In this document: positions 29,823 to 38,793 of the stretch, in pieces
Position numbering within the stretch: the first letter of the stretch is position 1
Layout of the letters: every line of letters begins with the position of its first letter
NCBI GenBank assembly: GCA_028686985.1
Contig: JAQUBA010000005.1
Location: 1-54,039 of the forward strand
Length of the DNA stretch: 54,039 nt
Direction: 5' to 3'
Origin: Candidatus Iainarchaeum sp.
Lineage (GTDB): Archaea > Micrarchaeota > Micrarchaeia > Anstonellales > Bilamarchaeaceae
Position numbers and translations under genes: made by a program
The notes under the pieces: model-generated
Told to the model about the DNA's origin: nothing
The model's input: only the letters and a program-made list of their open reading frames with translations
The model's database searches: none

Positions 29823-30512
29823 ATGGCACCCGTGCCGTTTGCGGTGAAATCCGTGGAAACCCGCGGCAGCTTCTGCACGCTCACCGCAATCCCGAAGAAG
29901 AAATTCAAATTCAGCGCGGGGCAGTTCGCGAAGGTCCGCATTGCGCCCGCATCCACCGACTTTGTCGTCCTTTCCTTCTATTCCGGCGAGGCGGACGAGG
30001 ATGTGAAGTTCCTGTTCAACCTGGACGGCGGCACGGTGAAGGGGCAGCTCGCGAAGCTGAAGGAGGGCGGGCTGTTTTACGCTGAAGGGCCGTTCGGCAT
30101 CTTCACTCTCAGGGGCACCCGGTCCCCAAAGGTCTTCTTTGCGAAGAAGATGGGCATAACGCCGCTCTGCTCCATGGTTAGGACGCTCGTATCCAAAAAA
30201 TCCCGCCCGCCCATTTACATCTTCTCCGAGAACCTCGCAAGGGAGGACATCCCCGAAGAGGAAGGGCTCAGGGAATGCGCGAGGGGGAAGGGCGTCTTCC
30301 TCCTCATCTCCCTCCTCAACCAGCAGCCGCTCAACTGGGACGGGAAGCTTGGCGAGTTCGATGCGGACGACATAACAAAATACGTGAAGGATTATGGAAA
30401 AGCGGAATATTACATATGCGGCCCGGTCCCGTTCGTGAACAGGATGCGTGCGGTGCTGGACGGGCTGCGCGTGCAGGACAGGAACGTATTCTTTGAGCAA
30501 TGGGGGCAATGA
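29823..30512 (+). CDS. FNR/PyrK-like flavin oxidoreductase
   Basis: FSAGQFAKVRI, LFYAEGPFGIFTL, AEYYICGPVPFVNRMRAVLDGLRVQDRNVFFEQWG. Confidence 0.78.
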   Translation: MAPVPFAVKSVETRGSFCTLTAIPKKKFKFSAGQFAKVRIAPASTDFVVLSFYSGEADEDVKFLFNLDGGTVKGQLAKLKEGGLFYAEGPFGIFTLRGTRSPKVFFAKKMGITPLCSMVRTLVSKKSRPPIYIFSENLAREDIPEEEGLRECARGKGVFLLISLLNQQPLNWDGKLGEFDADDITKYVKDYGKAEYYICGPVPFVNRMRAVLDGLRVQDRNVFFEQWGQ

Positions 30513-30518
30513 CGGATT

Positions 30519-31175
30519 TTAGCAGGTCCCGCCCCTCTGCAGTATTATCCTGGCGGGCGGCTTCTTCTCCAGCTCGTTCCTCTTAATCCAGCGCTGCACT
30601 TCCGGCAGCTGCCTCGCCCCGCAGTCCTCCAGCTTCATCCTCACGCGGGAAAGCTCCGTGCTCCCCCTCCTGGCAGCCACGCTCTCCGCCGAGATGGCCG
30701 CCGCCCCCCGGAGCTGCTCCGAAAGGGAGCGCTCTTCAGCAATCTGCAGGAGCATGCATATGGATTGGCCCGAATTGTCAAGCTTTCCCAGCGCCACGAC
30801 CGCGGCCTTCAGCAGCTTCGCATCCCCCTCCGCGTGCCTCTCCCAGTTCCTGGCTATGCCAATGACAAAGAAGGCAGCTTCCGTGCACCTGATTTCCCCA
30901 AGCGCCAACAGCACCTGGGGCCTGAGCCCTGGCACGCGGTCGTAAATGCCCAGCAGCGCCTCCACGTCCTCCTCCCTCTGCGAGTTCTTTCCGCCCATTG
31001 AAATGCGTCGTGTGTTCCTCCCTATGATCTCCGCCATCCTGGCGCATTCCAGACGTTCGGGAGCAACGGATGCCGGGGCCGCCGGTTCCTTCCCATAAAT
31101 CTCCTCTGCCATATCATCCGGGATGTCAGCCCCTCCGTAAAAGAAACCACCGTGTGAGTCTTTAGGATCATCCAT
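30519..31175 (-). CDS. HEAT-repeat-like hypothetical protein
   Basis: GLRPQVLLALGEIRCTEAAFFVIGIA / LKAAVVALGKLDNSG; start reset from TTG 31193 to ATG 31175, 23 nt downstream of ATTATAAA (31199-31206). Confidence 0.68.
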   Translation of the reverse strand: MDDPKDSHGGFFYGGADIPDDMAEEIYGKEPAAPASVAPERLECARMAEIIGRNTRRISMGGKNSQREEDVEALLGIYDRVPGLRPQVLLALGEIRCTEAAFFVIGIARNWERHAEGDAKLLKAAVVALGKLDNSGQSICMLLQIAEERSLSEQLRGAAAISAESVAARRGSTELSRVRMKLEDCGARQLPEVQRWIKRNELEKKPPARIILQRGGTC

Positions 31176-31314
31176 AGGTAAGTATTCCTCCAAAAAGGAT
31201 TATAAACCCGTATTTTCTCTCTTTCACACACTCTTAATTATTGCACCACCATTCCCGCCCCCGCCCGGACGCACATTTTTAAAGATGCTCTTCAATTTCC
31301 ACGCGGTGCAGGTT

Positions 31315-33768
31315 ATGGAAGATGTTCTTTGGTTTGAGCAGCTGGACAGGGGCAGCCTTAAGGAGGCGGGGGGGAAGGGAGCAAACCTCGGGGAAATGGC
31401 CAAGCACGGGTTCCCGGTGCCGCCAGGCTTCGTCACGACCAGCGGCGCGTACTACAAGCACCTGGACTACAACAACCTGCGCGAGCGGATGTCCCAGGTA
31501 CTGGATTCGCTGGACGTGGACGACACCGCGGCGCTGGACCGGGCTGCGAAGCACCTCCAGGCTATGGTGGTGGATGGCGAAATGCCGCCCGAGGTGGAGA
31601 AGGTCATACGCAAGAACTACAAGAAGCTCTGCGAGATGCGCGGGGAGACAGTCTATGTGGCGGTCAGGAGCTCCGCCACCGCCGAGGACCTGCCCACCGC
31701 GTCCTTCGCGGGGCAGCAATCCACATACCTCAACGTGCACGGCGAGGACGATGTGATAAAGGCGGTCAAGGACTGCTGGGCGTCCCTCTTCACCCCGCGC
31801 GCCATATTCTACCGCGTGCAGAACAAGTTTGAGCACATGAAGGTCGGGCTCGCCGCGGTCGTTCAGGAGATGGTCCAGAGCGAGAAGGCGGGCGTGATGT
31901 TCACCGTGGACCCGATTTCCGAAGACATGGAAGTGATAATGATTGAGGCGGCATACGGGCTGGGCGAAGTGGTCGTCTCGGGCTCGGTGACCCCTGACAC
32001 TTACAGGGTAAACAAGAAATCCATGAAGATACTCACCAAGGACATAGCGAAGCAGGACTGGATGCTCGTGAAGCACGGCGAGAAAAACGTGAAGGCGGAG
32101 ATAAAGGAGGACGCCCAGGGCAAGCAGAAGCTCACGGATGAGCAGATAATCGGCTTCGCCAAGCTGGGAAAGAGGATAGAGGAGCACTACAAGTTCCCGC
32201 AGGACATAGAATGGGCAGTGCAGAAGGATGAGCTTTTCATAGTGCAGTCCCGCCCCATCACGACGCTCAAGACCGGCAAGCTGGGCGAGGGAAAGAAGAA
32301 GATGGCGATAACGCCTATCCATGAGGGGGCCGTTCCCCCGGAGTCATTTGCGATGGCGCCCCCAGCGACTGGAGAAATTCCCCCGGCCCCCTCTGCGGCA
32401 TCCGGAGCCATGAACATACTTTTGAGGGGGCTCGGCGCCTCGCCCGGGATTGGCGTCGGAAAGGTCAACATGATACCAACGCCCGAAGACATACCTAGGA
32501 TGGAGGAGCGCGCGGTGCTCGTCACGGACATGACCACGCCCGACTTCGTCCCCGCGATGAAGAAGGCGGCAGCCATAGTCACGAACACGGGCGGCATGAC
32601 CTCGCACGCGGCAATCGTGTCCCGCGAGCTGGGCATCCCTTGCATAGTCGGCAGCAAGAACGCCACCGAGCTGCTCAAGGGCGGGCAGATAGTCACCGTT
32701 GACGGGACGCACGGCATGGTGTATGAGGGGAAGGTTGAGCTGCTCAGGGCGGAGGCGGCGCCCGTAGCCGCGGAAGGCGGCGCACCTGCGGCCGAAGCCG
32801 CGCCCGTGTGCGGAACCAGGATATACATGAACATAGCGGACCCGGACGCAGCGGAGAAATACGCGTACCTTCCTGCGGACGGAGTGGGGCTGATGCGCGC
32901 CGAATTCATAATCGCGGCGATAGGCGAGCACCCCAAGAAGATGATGGCCGAGGGCAGGGGGCAGGAGTATATAGACAAGCTCGCCGAGGAGATAAGGAGG
33001 ATTGCGGCGGCGTTCTATCCCCGCCCCGTGGTGTACCGCGCAACGGACTTCAAGACTAATGAATACAGGAACCTGAAGGGGGGGGAACAGTACGAGCCCC
33101 ACGAGGAAAACCCCATGATGGGCTACAGGGGCGCCTCCAGGTACATCGCTGAGCCCGATGTCTTCAAGATGGAGCTCCGCGCGCTGCAGAAGGCGCGTGA
33201 TGAGTTCGGGATGAAGAACGTGTGGCTTATGATTCCGTTCGTGCGCCGCATAGGGGAGCTGCGCGCGATAAAGGACATCATGGGCTCCATAGGGTTCTAC
33301 CGCACCCGCGATTTCCGGCTCTGGATAATGGTGGAGGTGCCGTCCACGGTCTTCCTCATAGAGGACTTCTGCAAGGAGGGGATTGACGGGATTTCCATCG
33401 GCTCCAACGACCTAACCCAGCTAATTCTGGGCATAGACCGGGACAACGGGACGCTCGCATCCGCGTTTGATGAGAGGAACGAGGCGGTCCTGCGCGCGGT
33501 GAGGCAGGTGGTGGAGACCACCGCCAAATACGGAGTCTCATCCTCGCTCTGCGGCCAGGCGCCCTCCGTTTATCCTGATTTCGCCGAGAAGCTCGTCGAG
33601 TACGGGATAACCTCCATGTCCGTGAATCCGGACGCGGTGCTGCGCACCCGCAGGATTGTCGCGTCCGCAGAGCAGAAGATAATGCTCAAGAGGCTGCGCG
33701 AACTCTCCAACGGGAAGAAGGAGGGCGAGTCCTCTCCGGTCCAGGACACACGCAACTGGCAGATGTGA
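31315..33768 (+). CDS. ppsA: phosphoenolpyruvate synthase
   Basis: MEDVLWFEQLDRGSLKEAGGKGANLGEM, GGMTSHAAIVSRELGIPCIVG, C-terminal PEP-utilisers domain. Confidence 0.97.
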   Translation: MEDVLWFEQLDRGSLKEAGGKGANLGEMAKHGFPVPPGFVTTSGAYYKHLDYNNLRERMSQVLDSLDVDDTAALDRAAKHLQAMVVDGEMPPEVEKVIRKNYKKLCEMRGETVYVAVRSSATAEDLPTASFAGQQSTYLNVHGEDDVIKAVKDCWASLFTPRAIFYRVQNKFEHMKVGLAAVVQEMVQSEKAGVMFTVDPISEDMEVIMIEAAYGLGEVVVSGSVTPDTYRVNKKSMKILTKDIAKQDWMLVKHGEKNVKAEIKEDAQGKQKLTDEQIIGFAKLGKRIEEHYKFPQDIEWAVQKDELFIVQSRPITTLKTGKLGEGKKKMAITPIHEGAVPPESFAMAPPATGEIPPAPSAASGAMNILLRGLGASPGIGVGKVNMIPTPEDIPRMEERAVLVTDMTTPDFVPAMKKAAAIVTNTGGMTSHAAIVSRELGIPCIVGSKNATELLKGGQIVTVDGTHGMVYEGKVELLRAEAAPVAAEGGAPAAEAAPVCGTRIYMNIADPDAAEKYAYLPADGVGLMRAEFIIAAIGEHPKKMMAEGRGQEYIDKLAEEIRRIAAAFYPRPVVYRATDFKTNEYRNLKGGEQYEPHEENPMMGYRGASRYIAEPDVFKMELRALQKARDEFGMKNVWLMIPFVRRIGELRAIKDIMGSIGFYRTRDFRLWIMVEVPSTVFLIEDFCKEGIDGISIGSNDLTQLILGIDRDNGTLASAFDERNEAVLRAVRQVVETTAKYGVSSSLCGQAPSVYPDFAEKLVEYGITSMSVNPDAVLRTRRIVASAEQKIMLKRLRELSNGKKEGESSPVQDTRNWQM

Positions 33769-33820
33769 GGTTCCGGCTTTCCGGAACCATCTTTATTTCT
33801 TTCCCTCCATTTTATCTCAT

Positions 33821-34714
33821 ATGAGAATACTCCTCCAGTTCCCGGAAGGGCTCAAGCAGCATGCGCTTGAGCATGCCGACCGGCTCCAGAAGGAAGGCCA
33901 CGAGGCCTTCATATCCGGCTCGCCCTGCTACGGGGCGTGCGACCTTGCGCTTGACGAGGCGCGCGCAATCAGGGCGGACAAGATAATCCATTACGGGCAC
34001 GCCGAATATTTGAAGGAGAAGCCGGAAATCCCCGTGGAATACGTGGAATGGAAGGTTGATATTCCGCAGGATAATCTGTCCGAACTTTTGCCCCGCCTCA
34101 AGGGCATAAAGAAGCTTGCCCTTGTGACCACCGTGCAGCACGTGCACCAGTTCCCGGAAATGAAAAAGTTCCTTGAGAAGAACGGCATCTCCGTTCTCAC
34201 AGGGAAGGGGTGCTTTGCGAAATACGAGGGGCAGGTGCTGGGCTGCGACGCCACGGCCGCCACGTCCGTCGCAAAGGATGCGGACTGCGTCCTTTTCATA
34301 GGCACTGGCAGGTTCCACCCCACTTCCATCCTCATCGGAAAGCCGGTCTATTCCTTTAACCCCTTCTCCAAATCCTTCACCGACCTGACCCCGGAAATAC
34401 TTAAACTGGAAAAAAGGAAGAGGGGCGCAATCGCAAAGGCGCTGGAATGCGATGTGTTCGGCATACTCATAAGCACGAAGCCGGGCCAGTCCTGCCCGCA
34501 GGTCGCGGAATGGGCGAAAAAGGAATTGGAGGCAAAAGGAAAGAAGGCGTACCTTCTCGTCTCAAACGAGCTCAATCCGTCCGCTCTGGGGAATTTCCGC
34601 AAAATAGAATGCTACATAAACACGGCGTGCCCCAGGATTTCCGAGGATACGGAGCTTTTCGGCAGGCCCGTGCTCAATGCGGTTGATTTGAAGGAGCTAC
34701 TTGGCCTTCTCTAA
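33821..34714 (+). CDS. dph2: diphthamide biosynthesis enzyme Dph2
   Basis: ILLQFPEGLKQHALEHAD, GSPCYGACDLALDEA, INTACPRISED. Confidence 0.94.
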   Translation: MRILLQFPEGLKQHALEHADRLQKEGHEAFISGSPCYGACDLALDEARAIRADKIIHYGHAEYLKEKPEIPVEYVEWKVDIPQDNLSELLPRLKGIKKLALVTTVQHVHQFPEMKKFLEKNGISVLTGKGCFAKYEGQVLGCDATAATSVAKDADCVLFIGTGRFHPTSILIGKPVYSFNPFSKSFTDLTPEILKLEKRKRGAIAKALECDVFGILISTKPGQSCPQVAEWAKKELEAKGKKAYLLVSNELNPSALGNFRKIECYINTACPRISEDTELFGRPVLNAVDLKELLGLL

Positions 34715-35497
34715 GGGGGGGATGGGTTGCGCTATGCGCCTGGGCCGCTCAAACCGTATCCCCAAAGTTTTGTCCACGAAGCTTTCGCCGGCAGGCCTCC
34801 TGTTCGCCTCCAGCCTGTTTTTGCACACCCTCATCGCGCCCATCAGCCTGCTCCTCCAGGTCTCATCCATCTGGAATTTACGGAGAAGCTTCCCGGTTGC
34901 GTCCATCATCTTTTCCGCCAGTGCGAGGTCATGGCTTGTTTCCATCGTTTTCGCGAAGGCGAGCACCGTAACCACCTCCAAGACCCCCATCCTGCAAAGC
35001 GCGAGCGAAATCTCCTCATAATCTGTGACTCCTTCCAGGATGTCCAGTTTGATTACTGTCCTGACCATCACATCCTGCGATTTGCCGTCCATGAACCCCG
35101 CAAGCCCGAGCGCAGCCTTCTGCCTTACAACCAAATCATCGTTTCCCGAGGCGTCCCGCAGGGCGGAAATCGCCGTTTCCCTTGTGGCCCTGCCCAGCGT
35201 GTTTATGTATTCGGCCAATTTTGCGATGGAAGCCGCGCACATGGACTTCACAAAAGGGTCCATGTCCCATTCAAGCCTGTTCAGCAGGACCGCAACGGTT
35301 TTCTGGTCCGCGGAACCCCCCAATGTGCGGGCCGCCCACCCCCTCACATGGGGGAATACCTTGCTGTCAGAAAGCGCATTGCGTATGAATTCCCAGGATT
35401 CCGCGCCGCCGAGCCTTCCCATTGAGGTTATTATCTGCTCCCTCTGAAAATTGTCGGCGCCTTCCCACTCCGCCCTCAAGCCCCTGAAATCCTGCAT
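34697..35497 (-). CDS. HEAT-repeat-like protein
   Basis: Repeated helical units, e.g. ESWEFIRNALSDSKVFPHVRGWAARTLGG, DDLVVRQKAALGLAGFM; overlaps dph2 3' end by 18 nt. Confidence 0.75.
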   Translation of the reverse strand: MQDFRGLRAEWEGADNFQREQIITSMGRLGGAESWEFIRNALSDSKVFPHVRGWAARTLGGSADQKTVAVLLNRLEWDMDPFVKSMCAASIAKLAEYINTLGRATRETAISALRDASGNDDLVVRQKAALGLAGFMDGKSQDVMVRTVIKLDILEGVTDYEEISLALCRMGVLEVVTVLAFAKTMETSHDLALAEKMMDATGKLLRKFQMDETWRSRLMGAMRVCKNRLEANRRPAGESFVDKTLGIRFERPRRIAQPIPPLEKAK

Positions 35498-35517
35498 ATG
35501 CAGATAATTTTGTCAAA

Positions 35518-36648
35518 TTATGTTTTTATATGTTCGCTTAGGGAAGAGAAGCCCTTCGTGATTATCCCGCCCATGCCGATTTCCACGGAAAGCCGCTCCA
35601 CCTCGGCCTTCTTCGCCTTCGTGAGGGGGTTTGATACCGCGACCAGGGAGCAGCAGTCCTTGTACGGCTTTATTGAGGTTTCATACGTCCCGCATTTCTC
35701 CGCGAGCGCCACAATCTCCATCTTGTCCAGCGCAATCAGCGGGCGGAACACGGGCACCGATAGCCCGGACTCTGCAGCCCCTATGTTATCAAGCGTCTGG
35801 GAGGCGACCTGCCCGAGCGAATCGCCGCTCACCACCGCGCCATATCCCTTCCCAACTGCAACCTTTTCCGCAAGCCCGTACAGGTATTTCCTGAAGACCA
35901 CGAGTTCGTATTCCGGAGGCAGCCCGCCCGCCTTTGCATAGAAATCCGCATAGGGAACGGTGAAGAGGCGCGGCTCTCCGCCATACTCCTTAATCTTCTC
36001 CACCAGGGCAATTATCTTCGCCCCCCTCCTCGCGTCCCACTTTTCAAAAGAGTGCACGTGGAGGAAATCCACCAGGCAGCCCCTCTTCATCATCATCCAC
36101 GCGGCGACTGGGGAATCTATCCCGCCGGAAAGAAGGCAGAGGACTTTTCCAGAGCTCCCCACCGGCAATCCCCCAAGCCCTTTAACCTTCTCAAAATAGA
36201 CGTAGGCGTTCCGCGCTATTATCACACTTATCTTCACGTCCGGGTGCCCCAAATCCACCTTGCACCCGAACTTATCCACGATGCGCGCCCCGATTTCCGC
36301 GCTCAGTTCCTGGGATTTCATCGGGAAGGACTTGTCCACCCTCTTCGTATCCACCGCTATTTTTTTCCCCTTCAATTTCAGCTTCTGCACTATCTTCCAT
36401 ATCTCGTCCGCGGTCTTGTTGCACTCATATGCAAATGCGAACCACTCAATCCCGAACACCCTCATAAGGGCTTCCCGCACCTTCTTTTCGCTGCCTGAAA
36501 CCTCCAAAAAGACCCGTGAGTCCCTGAGCTCAATGCCCTCAAGCATGCTTCCAAGCGCGCGCCTTATGTTTGAGGCGAGCATCCTCTCAAAGCTTCCCCG
36601 GTTCTTTCCCTTGATTCCTATCTCTCCATATTGCACAAGCACAAGCAT
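35518..36648 (-). CDS. thiI: tRNA 4-thiouridine synthetase / ThiI
   Basis: THUMP domain, LCLLSGGIDSPVAAWMMMKRG PP-loop; no rhodanese domain. Confidence 0.95.
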   Translation of the reverse strand: MLVLVQYGEIGIKGKNRGSFERMLASNIRRALGSMLEGIELRDSRVFLEVSGSEKKVREALMRVFGIEWFAFAYECNKTADEIWKIVQKLKLKGKKIAVDTKRVDKSFPMKSQELSAEIGARIVDKFGCKVDLGHPDVKISVIIARNAYVYFEKVKGLGGLPVGSSGKVLCLLSGGIDSPVAAWMMMKRGCLVDFLHVHSFEKWDARRGAKIIALVEKIKEYGGEPRLFTVPYADFYAKAGGLPPEYELVVFRKYLYGLAEKVAVGKGYGAVVSGDSLGQVASQTLDNIGAAESGLSVPVFRPLIALDKMEIVALAEKCGTYETSIKPYKDCCSLVAVSNPLTKAKKAEVERLSVEIGMGGIITKGFSSLSEHIKT

Positions 36649-36670
36649 ATGTTGAAGATGCGGACAAAGG

Positions 36671-36676
36671 TTTAAA
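36671..36676. promoter_or_regulatory. TATA box TTTAAA between divergent thiI and deaminase genes
   Basis: 22 nt to each start codon on both strands. Confidence 0.6.
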
Positions 36677-36698
36677 ACCCGCCGGCAGAAATCCAGCC

Positions 36699-37982
36699 AT
36701 GGACGTTCTCATAAAGGATGCGCTCATCCTCACGCAGGATGCACGGCGTGAAATTGTCCGCGGCGACATCCTTGTCCAGGACGGCAAAATCTCCAAAATA
36801 GCCAAATCCATACGCGCGGATGCCGATGAAAAAATTGACGCAAAAGGAAAACTTGCATTCCCCGGGCTGGTGAATGCGCATACCCATATCCCGATGAGCC
36901 TATTCCGCGGGTATGCGGAGGGGATGGTCCTCCATGACTGGCTGGAGAAGAAGATATGGCCGGCGGAGGCAAAATTGAAGCCCAGGCACATCCGCGCCGG
37001 CTCAATGCTCAGCATCCTGGAGATGGTGCGTTCAGGCACCACGTGCTTCAACGAGATGTACATCGCGCACATGGACGAAGTGTGCAGGGCGGTGCTGGAA
37101 ACAGGGATCCGCGCTTCCGTAGGGCACGGCCTTTTTGACCTCGTAAAGAAAACGGATGCGAAAGACGAGCTGAAAAACGGAACCTCACTCGTGGAAAAGT
37201 GGTCCGGCAAATCCCCGCTGCTTAATATCTCAATGGCGCCCCATGCGCCCTACACCTGCTCCGAAGAGCTCATTTTACTCGCGAAGGGACATGCCCGCAA
37301 AAAATCCCTCAAATTCCACATGCACATTTCCGAAACAAGGAAGGAAGTGTTTGATTCCCTCCGGGAAAAGGGCAAGCGCCCCGTGGAATACCTGCATTCT
37401 TTGGGTGTGCTGGACGAAAACACGGTGCTTGCCCATGGTTCGTGGGTCACGAAAAGGGAATCCGCCCTCGCAGGGAAGGCGGGCGCTTCCATTTCGCACA
37501 ACCCTGTCGCAAACCTCAAGCTCGCAACGGGCGGCATCTGCCCCCTTCATGAGTATTTGGAAGCCGGGGCAAACATCGCCCTGGGGACCGACGGGACTGC
37601 GAGCAACAATTGCCATAATATGCTGGAAACGATGAAATTCGCGCAGCTCATGCAATCCCACCTCTATTGGGACCCGCTCCGCGTCTCCATCCAGAACGTA
37701 TGGGATTTCGCAACGATGAATGGGGCGAAGGCGCTTGGCTTCAACGCAGGAAGCATCGCGCCCGGGAAGGAGGCGGACATCGTGCTTGCGGATTTGCGCT
37801 CATCCAACCTTGCGCCGCTGCACGATGCGCGCAACCTGCTTTTCTCCATGCACCCCGGAAACATAACCGATGTGCTGATTGCGGGAAAGCCCATCCTGCG
37901 CGAGGGAAAATTCACGGAACTGGATGAACAAAAAATAATAGGGGAAGCGCAGGAAGCCGCGGAAGACCTCGTGAGCCCATGA
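36699..37982 (+). CDS. 5'-methylthioadenosine / S-adenosylhomocysteine deaminase (amidohydrolase)
   Basis: PGLVNAHTHIPMSLFRGYAEGMVLHDWLEKKIWPAE, SMAPHAPYTCSEEL, LGTDGTASNN. Confidence 0.92.
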   Translation: MDVLIKDALILTQDARREIVRGDILVQDGKISKIAKSIRADADEKIDAKGKLAFPGLVNAHTHIPMSLFRGYAEGMVLHDWLEKKIWPAEAKLKPRHIRAGSMLSILEMVRSGTTCFNEMYIAHMDEVCRAVLETGIRASVGHGLFDLVKKTDAKDELKNGTSLVEKWSGKSPLLNISMAPHAPYTCSEELILLAKGHARKKSLKFHMHISETRKEVFDSLREKGKRPVEYLHSLGVLDENTVLAHGSWVTKRESALAGKAGASISHNPVANLKLATGGICPLHEYLEAGANIALGTDGTASNNCHNMLETMKFAQLMQSHLYWDPLRVSIQNVWDFATMNGAKALGFNAGSIAPGKEADIVLADLRSSNLAPLHDARNLLFSMHPGNITDVLIAGKPILREGKFTELDEQKIIGEAQEAAEDLVSP

Positions 37983-38734
37983 ACGAAAAAATAACCGAAA
38001 AAATGCTGGAGAAGTGGTATTCCGGCTTCCGCAACCCAGTCCCGTCCAAATCCGTTTCCATACGCAACCTCATCCTCTCCGTTGAAAACGGCGTGGTTTC
38101 CGCAAAAAACCCGAAGGCGAACGCCTTCTCCATACTTGAGCCCAAGGATTTCGGCATAGACTGGACAATATCCGGAAATGCGCTGCTCCTGCACTCCCCG
38201 TCCGCAGACGCGGACTATGTCTACCTACTTGACCCCGGCTCAAAAAAGGCAATACGCCTTGACCTCTATTTTGAGGGCGATTATTTCGGATTCTATTCCA
38301 AGGATTACGCCCTTCCGTTTTCGCTCTCAAGGGATTTCTGCGCCTCGGCGCAGGGGGAGAGCCTCCTAATCGTGGACTGCGGGAAGGGAAAATATGCCTT
38401 CACAAACAAAAACGGGGAGAGGGTTTCAGCGCGCCTGAAAATCAGGGAATGCCTGGGCTGCGCGGTTTTCGGCCCGGAGGGGGGGATCGCCTGCGATTCC
38501 GGCAGGATATTCGCCTTCGTTGGCGGCAAGCGGGCGGAGATAGATTTGAATGAGATTACGGAAGAGAAGATGCGCAATCCGGTTTTCGGCTTGGGGAAAT
38601 CCAAAAATTACGAGTGGGCGGCGGTGAAGGACAGGGATTGGAATTTCTCAATCCTAATCTGCATGAAAGGAAAGGACTGCTTCTCCTATACGAGATTTCC
38701 CGTGAGCGCATTGAAGGGAAGGGCGCCATTGTGA
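37979..38734 (+). CDS. hypothetical protein
   Basis: 251 aa, ATGA overlap with upstream deaminase gene. Confidence 0.7.
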   Translation: MNEKITEKMLEKWYSGFRNPVPSKSVSIRNLILSVENGVVSAKNPKANAFSILEPKDFGIDWTISGNALLLHSPSADADYVYLLDPGSKKAIRLDLYFEGDYFGFYSKDYALPFSLSRDFCASAQGESLLIVDCGKGKYAFTNKNGERVSARLKIRECLGCAVFGPEGGIACDSGRIFAFVGGKRAEIDLNEITEEKMRNPVFGLGKSKNYEWAAVKDRDWNFSILICMKGKDCFSYTRFPVSALKGRAPL

Positions 38735-38761
38735 GTTTCCGATTTCGCCCCCATACAAATC

Positions 38762-38769
38762 TTTATAAA
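38762..38769 (+). promoter_or_regulatory. TATA box of mTERF-like gene
   Basis: TTTATAAA 24 nt upstream of ATG 38794. Confidence 0.6.
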
Positions 38770-38793
38770 TACGTTTAACCATAATTAACAACT

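Noticed and set aside
31279-32322. 347-aa minus ORF
   Set aside because: Antisense to ppsA; compositional artefact of GC-rich codons.
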